A stretch of DNA of 64,000 nucleotides. Origin: Spirochaetota bacterium. GTDB taxonomy: Bacteria > Spirochaetota > UBA4802 > JAFGDQ01. The position numbers were made by a program, and so were the translations under genes. Where the stretch lies: the NCBI GenBank assembly GCA_016932015.1, contig JAFGDQ010000070.1, positions 1 through 64,000 of the forward strand, written 5' to 3'. Shown in pieces: positions 46,212-55,396 of the stretch. Position 1 is the stretch's first letter, and each line of letters opens with the position of its first letter. Below the pieces are notes generated by a model. The model was not told the DNA's origin, ran no database searches, and saw only the letters and a list, made by a program, of their open reading frames with translations.

Positions 46212-47429
46212 TTATTTCTTTGGCCAGGCGGGTTTTTCTATAGGCGGAGCAGTACGTTTTTCACTTTTATCAACAACCTCGAAAATACCGTTCTGCCACT
46301 GCCCGATTTCTCCCGGATGATTTGCCGACATATGATTCTCATCATACCAGAATTCGCCTAAAACAGTATCAAATTTTTTCTCTTCCATTACTTCCCTGAT
46401 CTTTTCCTGATCCAGAGTTCCGGCTTTCTCAACAGCCTTTACAAAATGCTCCATCGCAGCGTAAAAATAAATCGAACCCCAGTAGTTTCCCATCTCTTTG
46501 CCGGAAACCTCCCTGAAATGCTCAGCAAATCTCTTTGCTCCGGGCGACGACTTTTCGTTCCATGCTCCTCCACCCATTACTCCCTGAATTGCAGGGCCGA
46601 AAGCGCCTTTATAAAAGCTGAATGCGGGCCCAACGCTAAGGAAAAAAACTTTGGGATTATAACCTATTTCCATAATCTGACCTGTAGCGAGCATACAATC
46701 ATCAGGATAGCTGAATCCGACAAAAGCATCCGCCTTAAGGGATTTTGCCTGTTTAAGCAATGCAGACAGATCTTTGACTCCCATTGGATAGGATTTTGAC
46801 ATAACAATTTCCAGCCCTCTTTTAGGGAATTCTTCTGCCGCAATCTCCTTATATTCAACACCGTGCAGGTCTTCAATGCTTATAATTGCCACTTTTTTTG
46901 CGCCCACTTCAGCAATAACATCAGCCAGTGCAGGTACCTGTGTTTCAGCAATATTCAGGCTTTGAAAAAAATAAGGAAGGTCAACATTCTTAAGCTTCAT
47001 TGCCCCGCCTGCGCCGCCGATCATTATGTATTTATGCTTATTGGCTATCTTTGCAGCTGCAAACAGAAATGCAGTGCTAACCGGGGGCAGTAAAAAGTCA
47101 ACTTTATCCTCCATGATTAATTTCTCTATAAGTCTTGTCATTGTACCCGGATCAGACTTATCGTCATATTTGATCAGTTCCAGAGGCAGTTTTTTACCAT
47201 AATCTTCCACATATATACCGCCTTTTGCATTTACATCCTTTATCCATAAATCATAATACGGACCGCTTACAACTGCATCCTGCACTGCCAATGGGCCGCT
47301 CATGGAAACAGCCTGTCCAATGAGTATCTTATCCTTTGGCGGAAGCTCTTTTTTACTACAGGAAAAATTAAATACTGAAAGCACAGCAACTGTTAATATC
47401 AGCAAAATGCGAAATACTTTACTCCTCAT
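46212..47429 (-). CDS. ABC-type branched-chain amino acid/amide binding lipoprotein
   Basis: 405 residues, Peripla_BP_6 (LivJ-like) family. Lipoprotein signal 'LLILTVAVLSVFNFSC'; mature start 'KILIGQAVSMSGPLAVQDAVVS' is the family opening, followed by 'DVNAKGGIYV', 'LIEKLIMEDKVDFLLPP' and 'IVMSKSYPMGVKDLSALL'. Such proteins bind amino acids, amides or aromatic acids. No Liv permease or ATPase genes adjoin; an SDR is upstream on the same strand (244 bp). Ligand unknown. Confidence 0.87.
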   Translation of the reverse strand: MRSKVFRILLILTVAVLSVFNFSCSKKELPPKDKILIGQAVSMSGPLAVQDAVVSGPYYDLWIKDVNAKGGIYVEDYGKKLPLELIKYDDKSDPGTMTRLIEKLIMEDKVDFLLPPVSTAFLFAAAKIANKHKYIMIGGAGGAMKLKNVDLPYFFQSLNIAETQVPALADVIAEVGAKKVAIISIEDLHGVEYKEIAAEEFPKRGLEIVMSKSYPMGVKDLSALLKQAKSLKADAFVGFSYPDDCMLATGQIMEIGYNPKVFFLSVGPAFSFYKGAFGPAIQGVMGGGAWNEKSSPGAKRFAEHFREVSGKEMGNYWGSIYFYAAMEHFVKAVEKAGTLDQEKIREVMEEKKFDTVLGEFWYDENHMSANHPGEIGQWQNGIFEVVDKSEKRTAPPIEKPAWPKK

Positions 47430-47673
47430 TTAAATCCTCCTATAAAAATATTTTATATTAACTTCCGGGAAACGCCAACAATTAAGATAGGTACTATACT
47501 TCCCGTTTAAATCCCGCACAAAAAAACCGTACAAAAAATACTAAAAGCAGGCTTTCCTTTAAACAGAAAAGAAGCAGACCTTTCATTTTAATTCCCGGGT
47601 TAATGGAAAATACAGGATTGCTTCTTTAGGATAAAATAACCATGCTGATCAGATTTTTACATTATCCTGGTTA

Positions 47674-48492
47674 TTACACCCCCGCCCTTCTTACTGCGCC
47701 GGAAATACCTGCCCCGACTACATCAACTATAGCAGTACCGCCGTCTATTACAAGTTCAGCGCCTGTCATAAAGGATGAGTCATCACTTGCCAGAAATGTA
47801 CATATTCCGCCCATTTCATGAATATCCGCAAAACGTCTTAAAGGCATTTCTAAAGATATTTCTTTGACAAAAGCATCTGTTTCCATTCCAATCATTTTTC
47901 CGATCTGTCCAAAGTCAGCTTCTGTCATTTCAGTTTTAACGCCCCCCGGACAAACAACATTACAGCGTATTTTATCTTTTCCATAATCCATTGCGGCTTG
48001 CTTAGTCAGCATTATCAGCCCGGCCTTTGTTGAACAATAGGCAGGCCTTTCCGGAAGGCACCTTAAGCCACCGACAGATGCAATGTTAATAATAGAGCCG
48101 CCTCCTGATTTGATCATGTGGGGAATGGCAACTTTCATCATCATAAAAGGGCCTGTCAGGTTAATGGACAGAGTCTTAAGCCAGTTATCCATTGATAGAT
48201 CTGTTATAGAACCAATCATGCTGATGCCTGCATTGTTTACAAGAACGTCAAGCTTGCCGCCGAATTTAACTGTAGCGTCAACCATTGCTTTAACATCTTC
48301 CTCTTTGGATACATCTCCGGAACACACTTCAACAGTCCCTTTAGGGAGTTTATCAGCAACCTTTTCAAGCATTTCCTTTCTGCGGCCTGTTATGCATACT
48401 TTTGCTCCCTCTGCTACAAACCTTTCAGCAACAGCCAGTCCTATGCCTGAGCCTCCCCCTGTTATAAGAGCAGTTTTACCTTCAAGTCTCAT
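47674..48492 (-). CDS. short-chain dehydrogenase/reductase (FabG-like)
   Basis: 272 residues, classical SDR. TGGGSGIG cofactor loop (11-18), 'DVLVNNAGISMIGS' (~84), catalytic Ser in 'IINIASVGGL' (~140), 'YCSTKAG' (Tyr/Lys, ~152-156), 'CNVVCPGGVKTEMT', and 'SFMTGAELVIDGGTAI' near the end. The tail 'GAGISGAVRRAG' is extra. SD aggag before the ATG. Its genomic partner is the ABC binding lipoprotein, so a catabolic role is more likely than fatty-acid synthesis. Substrate unknown. Confidence 0.88.
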   Translation of the reverse strand: MRLEGKTALITGGGSGIGLAVAERFVAEGAKVCITGRRKEMLEKVADKLPKGTVEVCSGDVSKEEDVKAMVDATVKFGGKLDVLVNNAGISMIGSITDLSMDNWLKTLSINLTGPFMMMKVAIPHMIKSGGGSIINIASVGGLRCLPERPAYCSTKAGLIMLTKQAAMDYGKDKIRCNVVCPGGVKTEMTEADFGQIGKMIGMETDAFVKEISLEMPLRRFADIHEMGGICTFLASDDSSFMTGAELVIDGGTAIVDVVGAGISGAVRRAGV

Positions 48493-48677
48493 ACTCTTTC
48501 TCCTGTTTTTTGTCTTACATTATTATTTCTGTCAAAACAACAAATTTTTTGCATACCCGTGCATATTACTGCCATCCGGCAAAAAGCCGTTGTCACAACA
48601 ATCTTTCCGACAGACTAATTTGCTATTGCAGAAATAACAAATAGTATTTTAATTTTTTAAATGATTTTTTAACAATC

Positions 48678-48692
48678 CCCGGATTTATTCCG
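48678..48692. terminator. small hairpin between SDR and tig
   Basis: CCGGA/TCCGG with a 5-base loop, followed on the plus strand by an A/T-rich tract (agaattttgtt). Could end transcription from tig together with the larger repeat beside it. Confidence 0.35.
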
Positions 48693-48716
48693 GAGAATTT
48701 TGTTCAGGAGATTAGA

Positions 48717-48808
48717 AGTGCATTCCGAAAAACCCGGACAGCAAAAACAAAAGCAGCAGCAACAGTCTTTCTGCAGGCGGGCGTATATCCCGTAATCCGG
48801 AATGCACT
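48717..48808. repeat. 11-bp inverted repeat enclosing a tiny ORF
   Basis: AGTGCATTCCG at 48717-48727 and its exact complement at 48798-48808. Between them a 25-codon plus-strand frame (GTG 48718 to TAA 48795, Gln-rich, begins MHSEKPGQQK) has a well-placed SD (aggag, 7 bases upstream). Either a structured RNA or terminator for tig, or a real micro-ORF; I cannot decide. Confidence 0.4.
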
Positions 48809-48830
48809 ATAAGTAATTCACCCGGTCAGG

Positions 48831-50165
48831 CTATAATTTTGCCAACTCTTCAAGTGATACAGGTTTTTGTTTCTTTAATGTGGCGTTATCATATACAAAA
48901 TCAGACGCTCCGTTTATCACCAGGTCTGTTTCAATATTCTGTTTTGTACCGCTTTCTTCAAAAACTTTTTCGATTTCTTCAGCGGTTTTATTGTTTTTCT
49001 CAGCATAAGTGTTTACCAGTTCTTTATACTTTTCTTCCGAAGGTTTTATATTTTCAGCTTTTGCAATTTCCAGAAGAACAAGAGTAGACTTGATATTTCT
49101 TATAGCATCTTCTCTTATTTTTCCGGTAAACTCCTCTCTGTTAAGCATTCCTTTGTCAAAGAGTTCATTTATTTTATCTTCAGGAATTCCCATGCTCTGC
49201 TGGAACTTATAGGTGATATTTTCCATTTCCCTCAGAATCATAGACTCCGGTAAATCAAAAGTACTGTTCTTTACTATTTCATCAATCAATTCTTCTTTTG
49301 TTTTTTTGAGGGATTTTTCCTTTGCAAAATTTTCAAAATTTTCCCGGAATTTTTTTCTGACATCTTCAATTGACGAGTAGTCACCCAGATCTTTAGCGAA
49401 TTCATCATCCAGCGGAGGAAGAGTCAGATTGCTGATCTCGATAATTCTGATCTGATATTTTGCTTTCTGATTGGCAAGATCCTTTACTTCATAGTCTTTA
49501 GGATATTTTTTTATTACCTCTTTAACATCATCAACAGCCATTCCGATGATGTCATCATCAAAGCTATAGTCTGTTTTATTTTTACCAATAACTACCGAAA
49601 TACTTTGAGGTTTTATATTATCTTTTTCATTATCGTCTACGTTGTCAATACGCCTGGTTTCCGCTCTTACATAATTGCCTTTTTCCGCTTTTTCGCCCTT
49701 TTCCTTCTTTGCAACTGTTGCGTATCTTTCTCTTAATGACTCTATTTCCTTGTCAACATCGTCATCTGTAATTTTATATGCTATTTCTTTTGCTGCAAGA
49801 TTTCTGTACTGGCCGAGCTCAACAGTAGGAGAAACATCAAATGCCACTTTATATTTAAAAGATTTGGATGCCTCAATTGTATCAAAATCAAAATCAGGCT
49901 GGCTTACAGGATTCAAATCTTTTTCATTTAAAGCGTCAATATAGGACGCTTTAAGTACATTCTCTACGACTTCCGAATCAGCATTGCCTTTAAATTTTTT
50001 CTTAATAATATCCAGCGGAACTTTACCTTTTCTGAAACCGTCTACCTTTGCACTGCGTTGAATTCTGTTAAAGACCTTTCTGTATTCTTCTTCCACCTGG
50101 CTTTCCGGAACTTCTATTTCCAGTTCAATTCTGGCGTTCTCTAATTTTTTTTCCGAAACGATCAA
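48831..50165 (-). CDS. tig: trigger factor (ribosome-bound chaperone)
   Basis: Binds nascent chains at the ribosome exit. 444 residues from TTG 50165, chosen because the family starts 'VSxEKLEN' and AGGA lies just upstream; GTG 50189 would add 8 non-family residues. Ribosome-binding domain (~1-115) includes 'FRKGKVPLDIIKKKF' (usual GFRxGKxP). The FKBP-like domain (~155-240) is partly degenerate. The helical C-domain (~250-440) ends 'KKQKPVSLEELAKL'. Normally adjoins clpP; here an SDR and an ABC binding gene lie between. Confidence 0.92.
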   Translation of the reverse strand: MIVSEKKLENARIELEIEVPESQVEEEYRKVFNRIQRSAKVDGFRKGKVPLDIIKKKFKGNADSEVVENVLKASYIDALNEKDLNPVSQPDFDFDTIEASKSFKYKVAFDVSPTVELGQYRNLAAKEIAYKITDDDVDKEIESLRERYATVAKKEKGEKAEKGNYVRAETRRIDNVDDNEKDNIKPQSISVVIGKNKTDYSFDDDIIGMAVDDVKEVIKKYPKDYEVKDLANQKAKYQIRIIEISNLTLPPLDDEFAKDLGDYSSIEDVRKKFRENFENFAKEKSLKKTKEELIDEIVKNSTFDLPESMILREMENITYKFQQSMGIPEDKINELFDKGMLNREEFTGKIREDAIRNIKSTLVLLEIAKAENIKPSEEKYKELVNTYAEKNNKTAEEIEKVFEESGTKQNIETDLVINGASDFVYDNATLKKQKPVSLEELAKL

Positions 50166-50311
50166 ATTTCCTATTCCCCTTTTTTTCACAGAATATTAAT
50201 ACAAATGTAATATACCAATAAATTACCTATAGGTCTGAGAGTCAAACAAAATTTTTATGAAGGGTTAAAGCATGTAAGCAGCGGCAGAATAGGCCGGGTA
50301 CAATAAATAAA

Positions 50312-50333
50312 GGGACAGGCAAATGCCTGCCCC
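50312..50333 (-). terminator. terminator after the tRNA-Leu/tRNA-Gly pair
   Basis: A 9-bp stem (GGGACAGGC 50312-50320 with 50325-50333, one G-U on the minus strand) and 4-base loop, followed on the minus strand by a T-rich tract. Directly downstream of tRNA-Gly. Confidence 0.8.
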
Positions 50334-50339
50334 TTTATG

Positions 50340-50411
<72 letters not shown>

Positions 50412-50416
50412 ATATT

Positions 50417-50498
50417 TGCGAGTGAAGGGACTTGAACCCCCACGCCTTTCGGCACCAGATCCTAAATCTGGCGCGTCTGCCAGTTCCGCCACACTCGC
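50417..50498 (-). tRNA. tRNA-Leu (UAG)
   Basis: 82 nt, class II with long variable arm. Acceptor GCGAGTG/CACTCGC, anticodon loop TTTAGGA gives UAG, T-arm GGTTCAAGTCC, discriminator A. CCA not encoded. Heads the pair with tRNA-Gly. Confidence 0.95.
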
Positions 50499-50787
50499 AT
50501 TACACTGACAATGTATTAAACATTGTAAATTATTTCAAGCCTAATTTGTGCAACGCTATTTCACTAAACCGGAACCGCACAGCACTGAGTTTAATGGAAA
50601 TAATTAATTATATGTAATATTAGTCAATTATTTTTTATGAAAAATTATCCGTTCAGGAACGTTTTTTAATAATTTTCACTTTCTCTGAATAAATGTCGAA
50701 AAATGATCTGTGTCATCCCCTATCCTGAAAACAACACAGTCCATTTTACATTCCTGAAATCTGTAAAATTCATCAATTGACTATTGA

Positions 50788-52866
50788 CTAATTAACGGAG
50801 ATTGTATCATCCTTTCTATAACAGATAAGGCCGCACATCAGGCACCTGTCAGCTTCATAACGAGCCTGTTCTTCAGTTAATCCAAGCTCAACTTCTTTAA
50901 AATTCAGTTTTCTCTGATCGACTTCAAGTTCAGGCATCATTGTTCTAGGGGAATCGGATACTGAACGAAGTTCTTTAATTACCGGCAGCTGGCATGCAGG
51001 TGTAATAATATTGTCAGGAAGCCCGACTTCCTCACCGTTCAGATATATATTGATTGACCTTGCTGCCCTTCTTCCGGCGCCTATTGCAGCGACTGCTATT
51101 GACGCGCCCGTTACAACATCTCCTCCCGCAAATACACCAGGAATATTAGTTTCTCCTGTAATCTCGTTCAAGACCTCAATAGTTTTCCAGTCTGTAAGCT
51201 TTACGCCGTCTTCTTGTAAAAAGTCTGTTTCCGGGAACTGTCCTGCTGCAACAATTACATTGTCAACATCCATTATTTTTTCAGAACCTTTCTTTGGAAC
51301 AGGCCTGCGCCTGCCTGATTCGTCCGGCTCGCCTAGTTCCATTTCAGTATATTCAAGCTGTTTCAGAACACCGTTTTCGCCCATAAGCTTTGTAGGATTT
51401 GAAAGAAACTGGAAGATTACTCCTTCCTTTTCACCTTCTTCAACTTCAATATCGTTTGCAGGCATTTCTTTTCTTGAACGTCTGTAAATTACTGTAACTT
51501 CTTTAGCTCCGAGCCTCCAGCATGTTCTGGCAGCATCGAGCGCCGTATTTCCGCCGCCGACAACTACCACCTTGTCGCCTATAGGAGTTTCTTTATCAAG
51601 TCCTCTGTCGATCAGGAAATGAGTTCCGGGAATAACCCCTTTAAGGTCATCGCCTTCTATTCCGAGATTTCTGCTGTCCCAGGCGCCTGTCCCGAGAAAA
51701 ACCGCCTCAAAGCCGTCTTCCTTTAATGAGCTGATTGTAAAATCCCTGCCCATTCTCTTATCCGTTTTAACATCAACTCCGACTTTAAGTATGGAGTTGA
51801 TTTCCCAGTCAAGCGTGGCTTTAGGCAGCCTGTATTCAGGTATACCGTATCTCAGCATTCCGCCGAGTTTTGGCATTGCTTCAAAAATCGTCGGAGAATG
51901 GCCAAGCCTAACGAGATAATATGCTGCAGAAAGGCCTGCGGGGCCACCGCCTATTATCGCCACTTTTTTACCTGTAGCAGGTGCGATATACGGCATTTCC
52001 GGTTCTCCGCTTTTCAGTTCTATGTCGGCAACAAATCTTTTCAGATGATTAATATTTACAGGCTCCCCGACAATTGTTCTTCTGCACATATCCTCGCATG
52101 GATGTGGGCATACTCTTCCGCACGTCAACGGAAGAGGGTTTCTTTCTTTTATAGTCCTTAGAGCCTGTTTGTAATTACCCTTTTTTATCTGGCTTATATA
52201 TTCACGGATATCAATTCCTGCAGGACATTCACGCTGACACGGGGATGTACATTCATCTTCGCGGTAAAGATGCTGAATTCTTTCGGTAGCTGAAGTCAGT
52301 CTTATTACATGCTTGGGACATATTTCCACACAAATGCCGCAGCCCGTACACTTGTTACTGTCAAATACAGGAAGTCCGTATTCTCCCATTTTGATTGCCC
52401 CGAACGGGCATGCCTTAACGCATGAACCGAAGCCCAGACAGCCAATATTGCATTCTTTCGGCCCCCCGGCATAATATGACGCTGCAATACAGTCATCCAT
52501 TCCTTCGTATATGAATTTTCTGTCAGCATCCGCTGTGGCATAACGGCAGTACGAGCAGGATATTTCAGGTTCCTTTAAGCTTATTTCAATTCCCATTATT
52601 CTTGCTACATCAAGAGCAATATCCGATCCTCCCGCGACACAAACATCTGGACCGGCCTTTCCTGCTACGACCGCGGCAGCTGCAGCAGCGCATCCCGCGT
52701 ATCCGCACCCTCCGCAGTTAGCTCCAAGAAGTGAGTCCATTACCTCTTCTATTTTGGGATCCTCCCACACATAGAAAAGACGTGACGCAATTGCAAGAAT
52801 TACTGCTGAAGTGAATCCAAGCCCTAAAAGAAAGAGTGCCGGAATATACATTGTCGCTGATATCAT
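50788..52866 (-). CDS. RnfB-GltD fusion, Fe-S flavoprotein oxidoreductase
   Basis: 692 residues. Part 1 (~1-215) is RnfB-like: one membrane helix (~7-27), the cluster motif GANCGGCGYAGC with Cys51, 54, 59 and 76, then two ferredoxin motifs (CLGFGSCVKACP, CTGCGICVEICP). Part 2 (~215-692) is GltD/NfnB-like: its own Cys cluster 'CGRVCPHPCEDMC', an FAD site 'KVAIIGGGPAGLSAAYYL' (~305), an NAD(P) site 'VVVVGGGNTALDAAR' (~448), and 'IPGVFAGGDVVTGAS'. It should connect ferredoxin and NAD(P)H at the membrane. No rnfA, C, D, E or G or gltB around it. SD gagga before the ATG. Confidence 0.9.
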   Translation of the reverse strand: MISATMYIPALFLLGLGFTSAVILAIASRLFYVWEDPKIEEVMDSLLGANCGGCGYAGCAAAAAAVVAGKAGPDVCVAGGSDIALDVARIMGIEISLKEPEISCSYCRYATADADRKFIYEGMDDCIAASYYAGGPKECNIGCLGFGSCVKACPFGAIKMGEYGLPVFDSNKCTGCGICVEICPKHVIRLTSATERIQHLYREDECTSPCQRECPAGIDIREYISQIKKGNYKQALRTIKERNPLPLTCGRVCPHPCEDMCRRTIVGEPVNINHLKRFVADIELKSGEPEMPYIAPATGKKVAIIGGGPAGLSAAYYLVRLGHSPTIFEAMPKLGGMLRYGIPEYRLPKATLDWEINSILKVGVDVKTDKRMGRDFTISSLKEDGFEAVFLGTGAWDSRNLGIEGDDLKGVIPGTHFLIDRGLDKETPIGDKVVVVGGGNTALDAARTCWRLGAKEVTVIYRRSRKEMPANDIEVEEGEKEGVIFQFLSNPTKLMGENGVLKQLEYTEMELGEPDESGRRRPVPKKGSEKIMDVDNVIVAAGQFPETDFLQEDGVKLTDWKTIEVLNEITGETNIPGVFAGGDVVTGASIAVAAIGAGRRAARSINIYLNGEEVGLPDNIITPACQLPVIKELRSVSDSPRTMMPELEVDQRKLNFKEVELGLTEEQARYEADRCLMCGLICYRKDDTISVN

Positions 52867-53863
52867 TTTCTGTCCTCTTATTTATGAATAAATGTTATTT
52901 CCGGATTAAAATTTATCCTGTTTTTCATATCCGGGAAAAACGTATTATAATTACCTGATTTTCCGGTTAAAATAGTCTATATTGTTGCGATATAAATGCA
53001 AATATTTTTTTATAATAACTAATCGAGATCTAATAATGCAGTATTATTTTTATCCTGAAAGAATAAAATCAGTAAATTTCATATATTACTTTAAAATATC
53101 AATAACAGGCATTCGAAAAGTCAACTGAGTTTTCCGTACCTTATCAAAAAATTGTATTGCTCCATTCATATTTACAGCCCTTAAAATATTCGTGCTGCTT
53201 TAAAAAACAGACCAAAAGAACACTCCTTTAGATAATTAAAACACTAAGGGGCGATTTATAAAATACGGAAAAAATGAAAGAGCAGATCATCATTCGGATA
53301 TCGAATAAGGAGAAAGCCTGAAGCAGGTATTATTTTACATTCAGATCCGGGAAGCCATTTTGCAGTAAAGAATATCGAAAGAAGATAGCCGGAAAAGGAG
53401 AAGAATTCATCTGAAATTTAGAAGAAAAGAGAATTGCAGCTACAATACTCCGATGAAAGCTGACTCCGGGGCAGTATTTATTTAGGTATAAAGTTAGGCT
53501 GTATACTTTTATGGAAAGCCGGTATAATAACAGATGGACATACCGCATGTTAAACAATTCCGGTCAAATCGCTATATATAAATTTAAACCCCATATTCAG
53601 ATTACTAATAATTTTACTTAACAATAAGTAAAAAATAAAATTTAAATTGACATTTTATTTAAAAACCCTACCCTATTACCGGATTTGAAAAATATTATTT
53701 ATCGTAAATTGCCTGAGAGTTCAGATTCATCATTTCGAGATTTTTTATTTAGACATATCTCTTTAATTAACCTATTCAATTAATTCTGCATCCTGGAAGC
53801 TATCAGATATTTAAAAAACGATACGCTTATTTCCGGATAAAATTTCTCATATCAGGGGGAGTT
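52867..53863. other. 1-kb region without a credible gene
   Basis: Lies between divergent RnfB-GltD and the first dctP. AT-rich. A 75-codon minus-strand frame (53330-53557) has no SD and no family look. The stretch 53200-53560 is less AT-rich than its flanks and may be a decayed gene, but I cannot name it. Promoters for both neighbours must be here. Confidence 0.4.
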
Positions 53864-54910
53864 ATGAAAAAAAAATCAGTATTTATTGCCTTGCTTTTAA
53901 TGGTCTCGGTAGCGTTAAGCCTGTTTATGCAGAATAACGCATTCGCAAAAAAGCCTGTTACTTTAAGACTTGTTATACCGACTCCGCCAGGTGACTGGCC
54001 TCAGACGATTAGAGATGAAGATATGGCAAAAAGGTTTAACGCACGTACAAACGGAAAATATAAAATCGAAGTTATTACCGGTACAGCAGTTGCGAAGCTT
54101 CCGGAATATTTTGATGCTGTCCGTGTCGGAATTGTTGAAATGCAGTTCTCCAACTGGGGGCTGTTCTCATTCCTTGATTCCAGGCTGGGCCTTCTGGAAC
54201 TGCCGTTTCTTTTCAACAACAATGAAGCTTTGAATATGGCTACAACAGAAATGACAGATCTTTTTGATCCTGTACTTCAGGACAAATTCAACGCGAAAGC
54301 AGTAATGATGTTTAATACGGGCGGATGCGGTTTCTGGACTCAAAAACCTGTTAGAATAATCAAAGACCTTGAAGGAATGATGATCGGTTCTGTAAGCCCG
54401 CCGGCATCTGTTCTTATAAAAGAACTAGGAGCCTCTCCTGTCACAATTCCTTTCATGGACCTTTACGAATCAATGCAGAAAAAAATAATAGACGGCTCCG
54501 CAATGAGCGTACACGGCGGCATCCAGTTTCATTTCACTGACGTATGCAAGTACTTTACTGCATTCTTCGGAATACCTTCTCCCGCTGGATACTCTGTCAA
54601 TCTTGATGCATGGAACAAGATGCCTGAAGATATTCAGACAATACTGCTCGAAGAAGCTAAAACAGCAGCAGAATGGATGAACAAAGTTGTTGTAGGCCCG
54701 CTGCCTAAAAGCGACCTCAAAGCATTAAAGAAAAGAGGCGTTAAAATATATTTCATGCCCGCAAAAGAAAGAGCAAAATGGGCTAAGCAACTTGAAGCAT
54801 ACACAAACGGAGAGCTTGAAAAACACGGCGAGTTAGGCAAAAAATTTAAAGCAATTGTTGAAAAAGCAAATAAAAAATATCCTTATGTTCCCGGCAAAAC
54901 AGCAATGTAA
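53864..54910 (+). CDS. TRAP transporter substrate-binding protein (DctP family), copy 1
   Basis: 348 residues. Signal peptide 'VFIALLLMVSVALSLFMQNNAFA' then the mature start 'KKPVTLRLVIPTPPGDWP'. DctP hallmarks: 'AKRFNARTNGKYKIEVITG', 'FDAVRVGIVEMQFSNWGLFS', 'KDLEGMMIGSV' and 'PVTIPFMDLYESMQKKIIDG', with the carboxylate-binding Arg expected in the middle domain. TRAP systems import organic acids with an ion gradient. No dctQ or dctM is present. SD ggggag before the ATG. Very similar to the next gene. Confidence 0.87.
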   Translation: MKKKSVFIALLLMVSVALSLFMQNNAFAKKPVTLRLVIPTPPGDWPQTIRDEDMAKRFNARTNGKYKIEVITGTAVAKLPEYFDAVRVGIVEMQFSNWGLFSFLDSRLGLLELPFLFNNNEALNMATTEMTDLFDPVLQDKFNAKAVMMFNTGGCGFWTQKPVRIIKDLEGMMIGSVSPPASVLIKELGASPVTIPFMDLYESMQKKIIDGSAMSVHGGIQFHFTDVCKYFTAFFGIPSPAGYSVNLDAWNKMPEDIQTILLEEAKTAAEWMNKVVVGPLPKSDLKALKKRGVKIYFMPAKERAKWAKQLEAYTNGELEKHGELGKKFKAIVEKANKKYPYVPGKTAM

Positions 54911-54952
54911 CATCTAAAGTTAACTTACATATATAAGTGTTAATCCAGCCGT

Positions 54953-54995
54953 TAAATGATCAGCAATTGTCTCCATACAGTTGCTGATCATTTTC
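54953..54995 (+). terminator. intrinsic terminator after dctP copy 1
   Basis: A stem of up to 17 bp (left arm ends 54970, loop ctccat 54971-54976, right arm starts 54977) with one T-G pair, then TTTTC. Lies 43 bp after the stop, so the two dctP genes are separate units. Confidence 0.8.
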
Positions 54996-55396
54996 AACCT
55001 TCCTGAAAAATTTATTTTATAACCCTATAAAATATTAAAAAATCATTTTCAGTAAAAATGCCTGAAAATGATAAGAATAAATATTATTCCCAAACAATCA
55101 TAGTTACAAATCAAGGATAACCGCTTATGAACGGGAAAAATCCCCCCGAATATTATATTTATATTTTAAAGAAGTGTATATAAAAAGAAATTGACATTTC
55201 AGTTTTTCTCCTCAGGATTTTTATTAAGTTTACATTTGAGTAAATTCTTCCGCCTCTCACCCATCTTATATTCAAATGAAAAAAAATATTAATCATTTTT
55301 TCATTTATACGAAATTTATTTTACAGGAACATCCATAGAACACGCATAATAATAGATATTTTTTCAAATGTTCCTGAATCCTAAAAAGGGGGAGTT
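54996..55396. other. 400-bp gap between the dctP copies
   Basis: AT-rich, no ORF; must hold the promoter of the second copy. An SD (ggggga) abuts its right end. Nothing else seen. Confidence 0.45.

Noticed and set aside
53330-53557. 75-codon minus-strand ORF upstream of the first dctP
   Set aside because: No SD, no family look and biased composition; probably chance.
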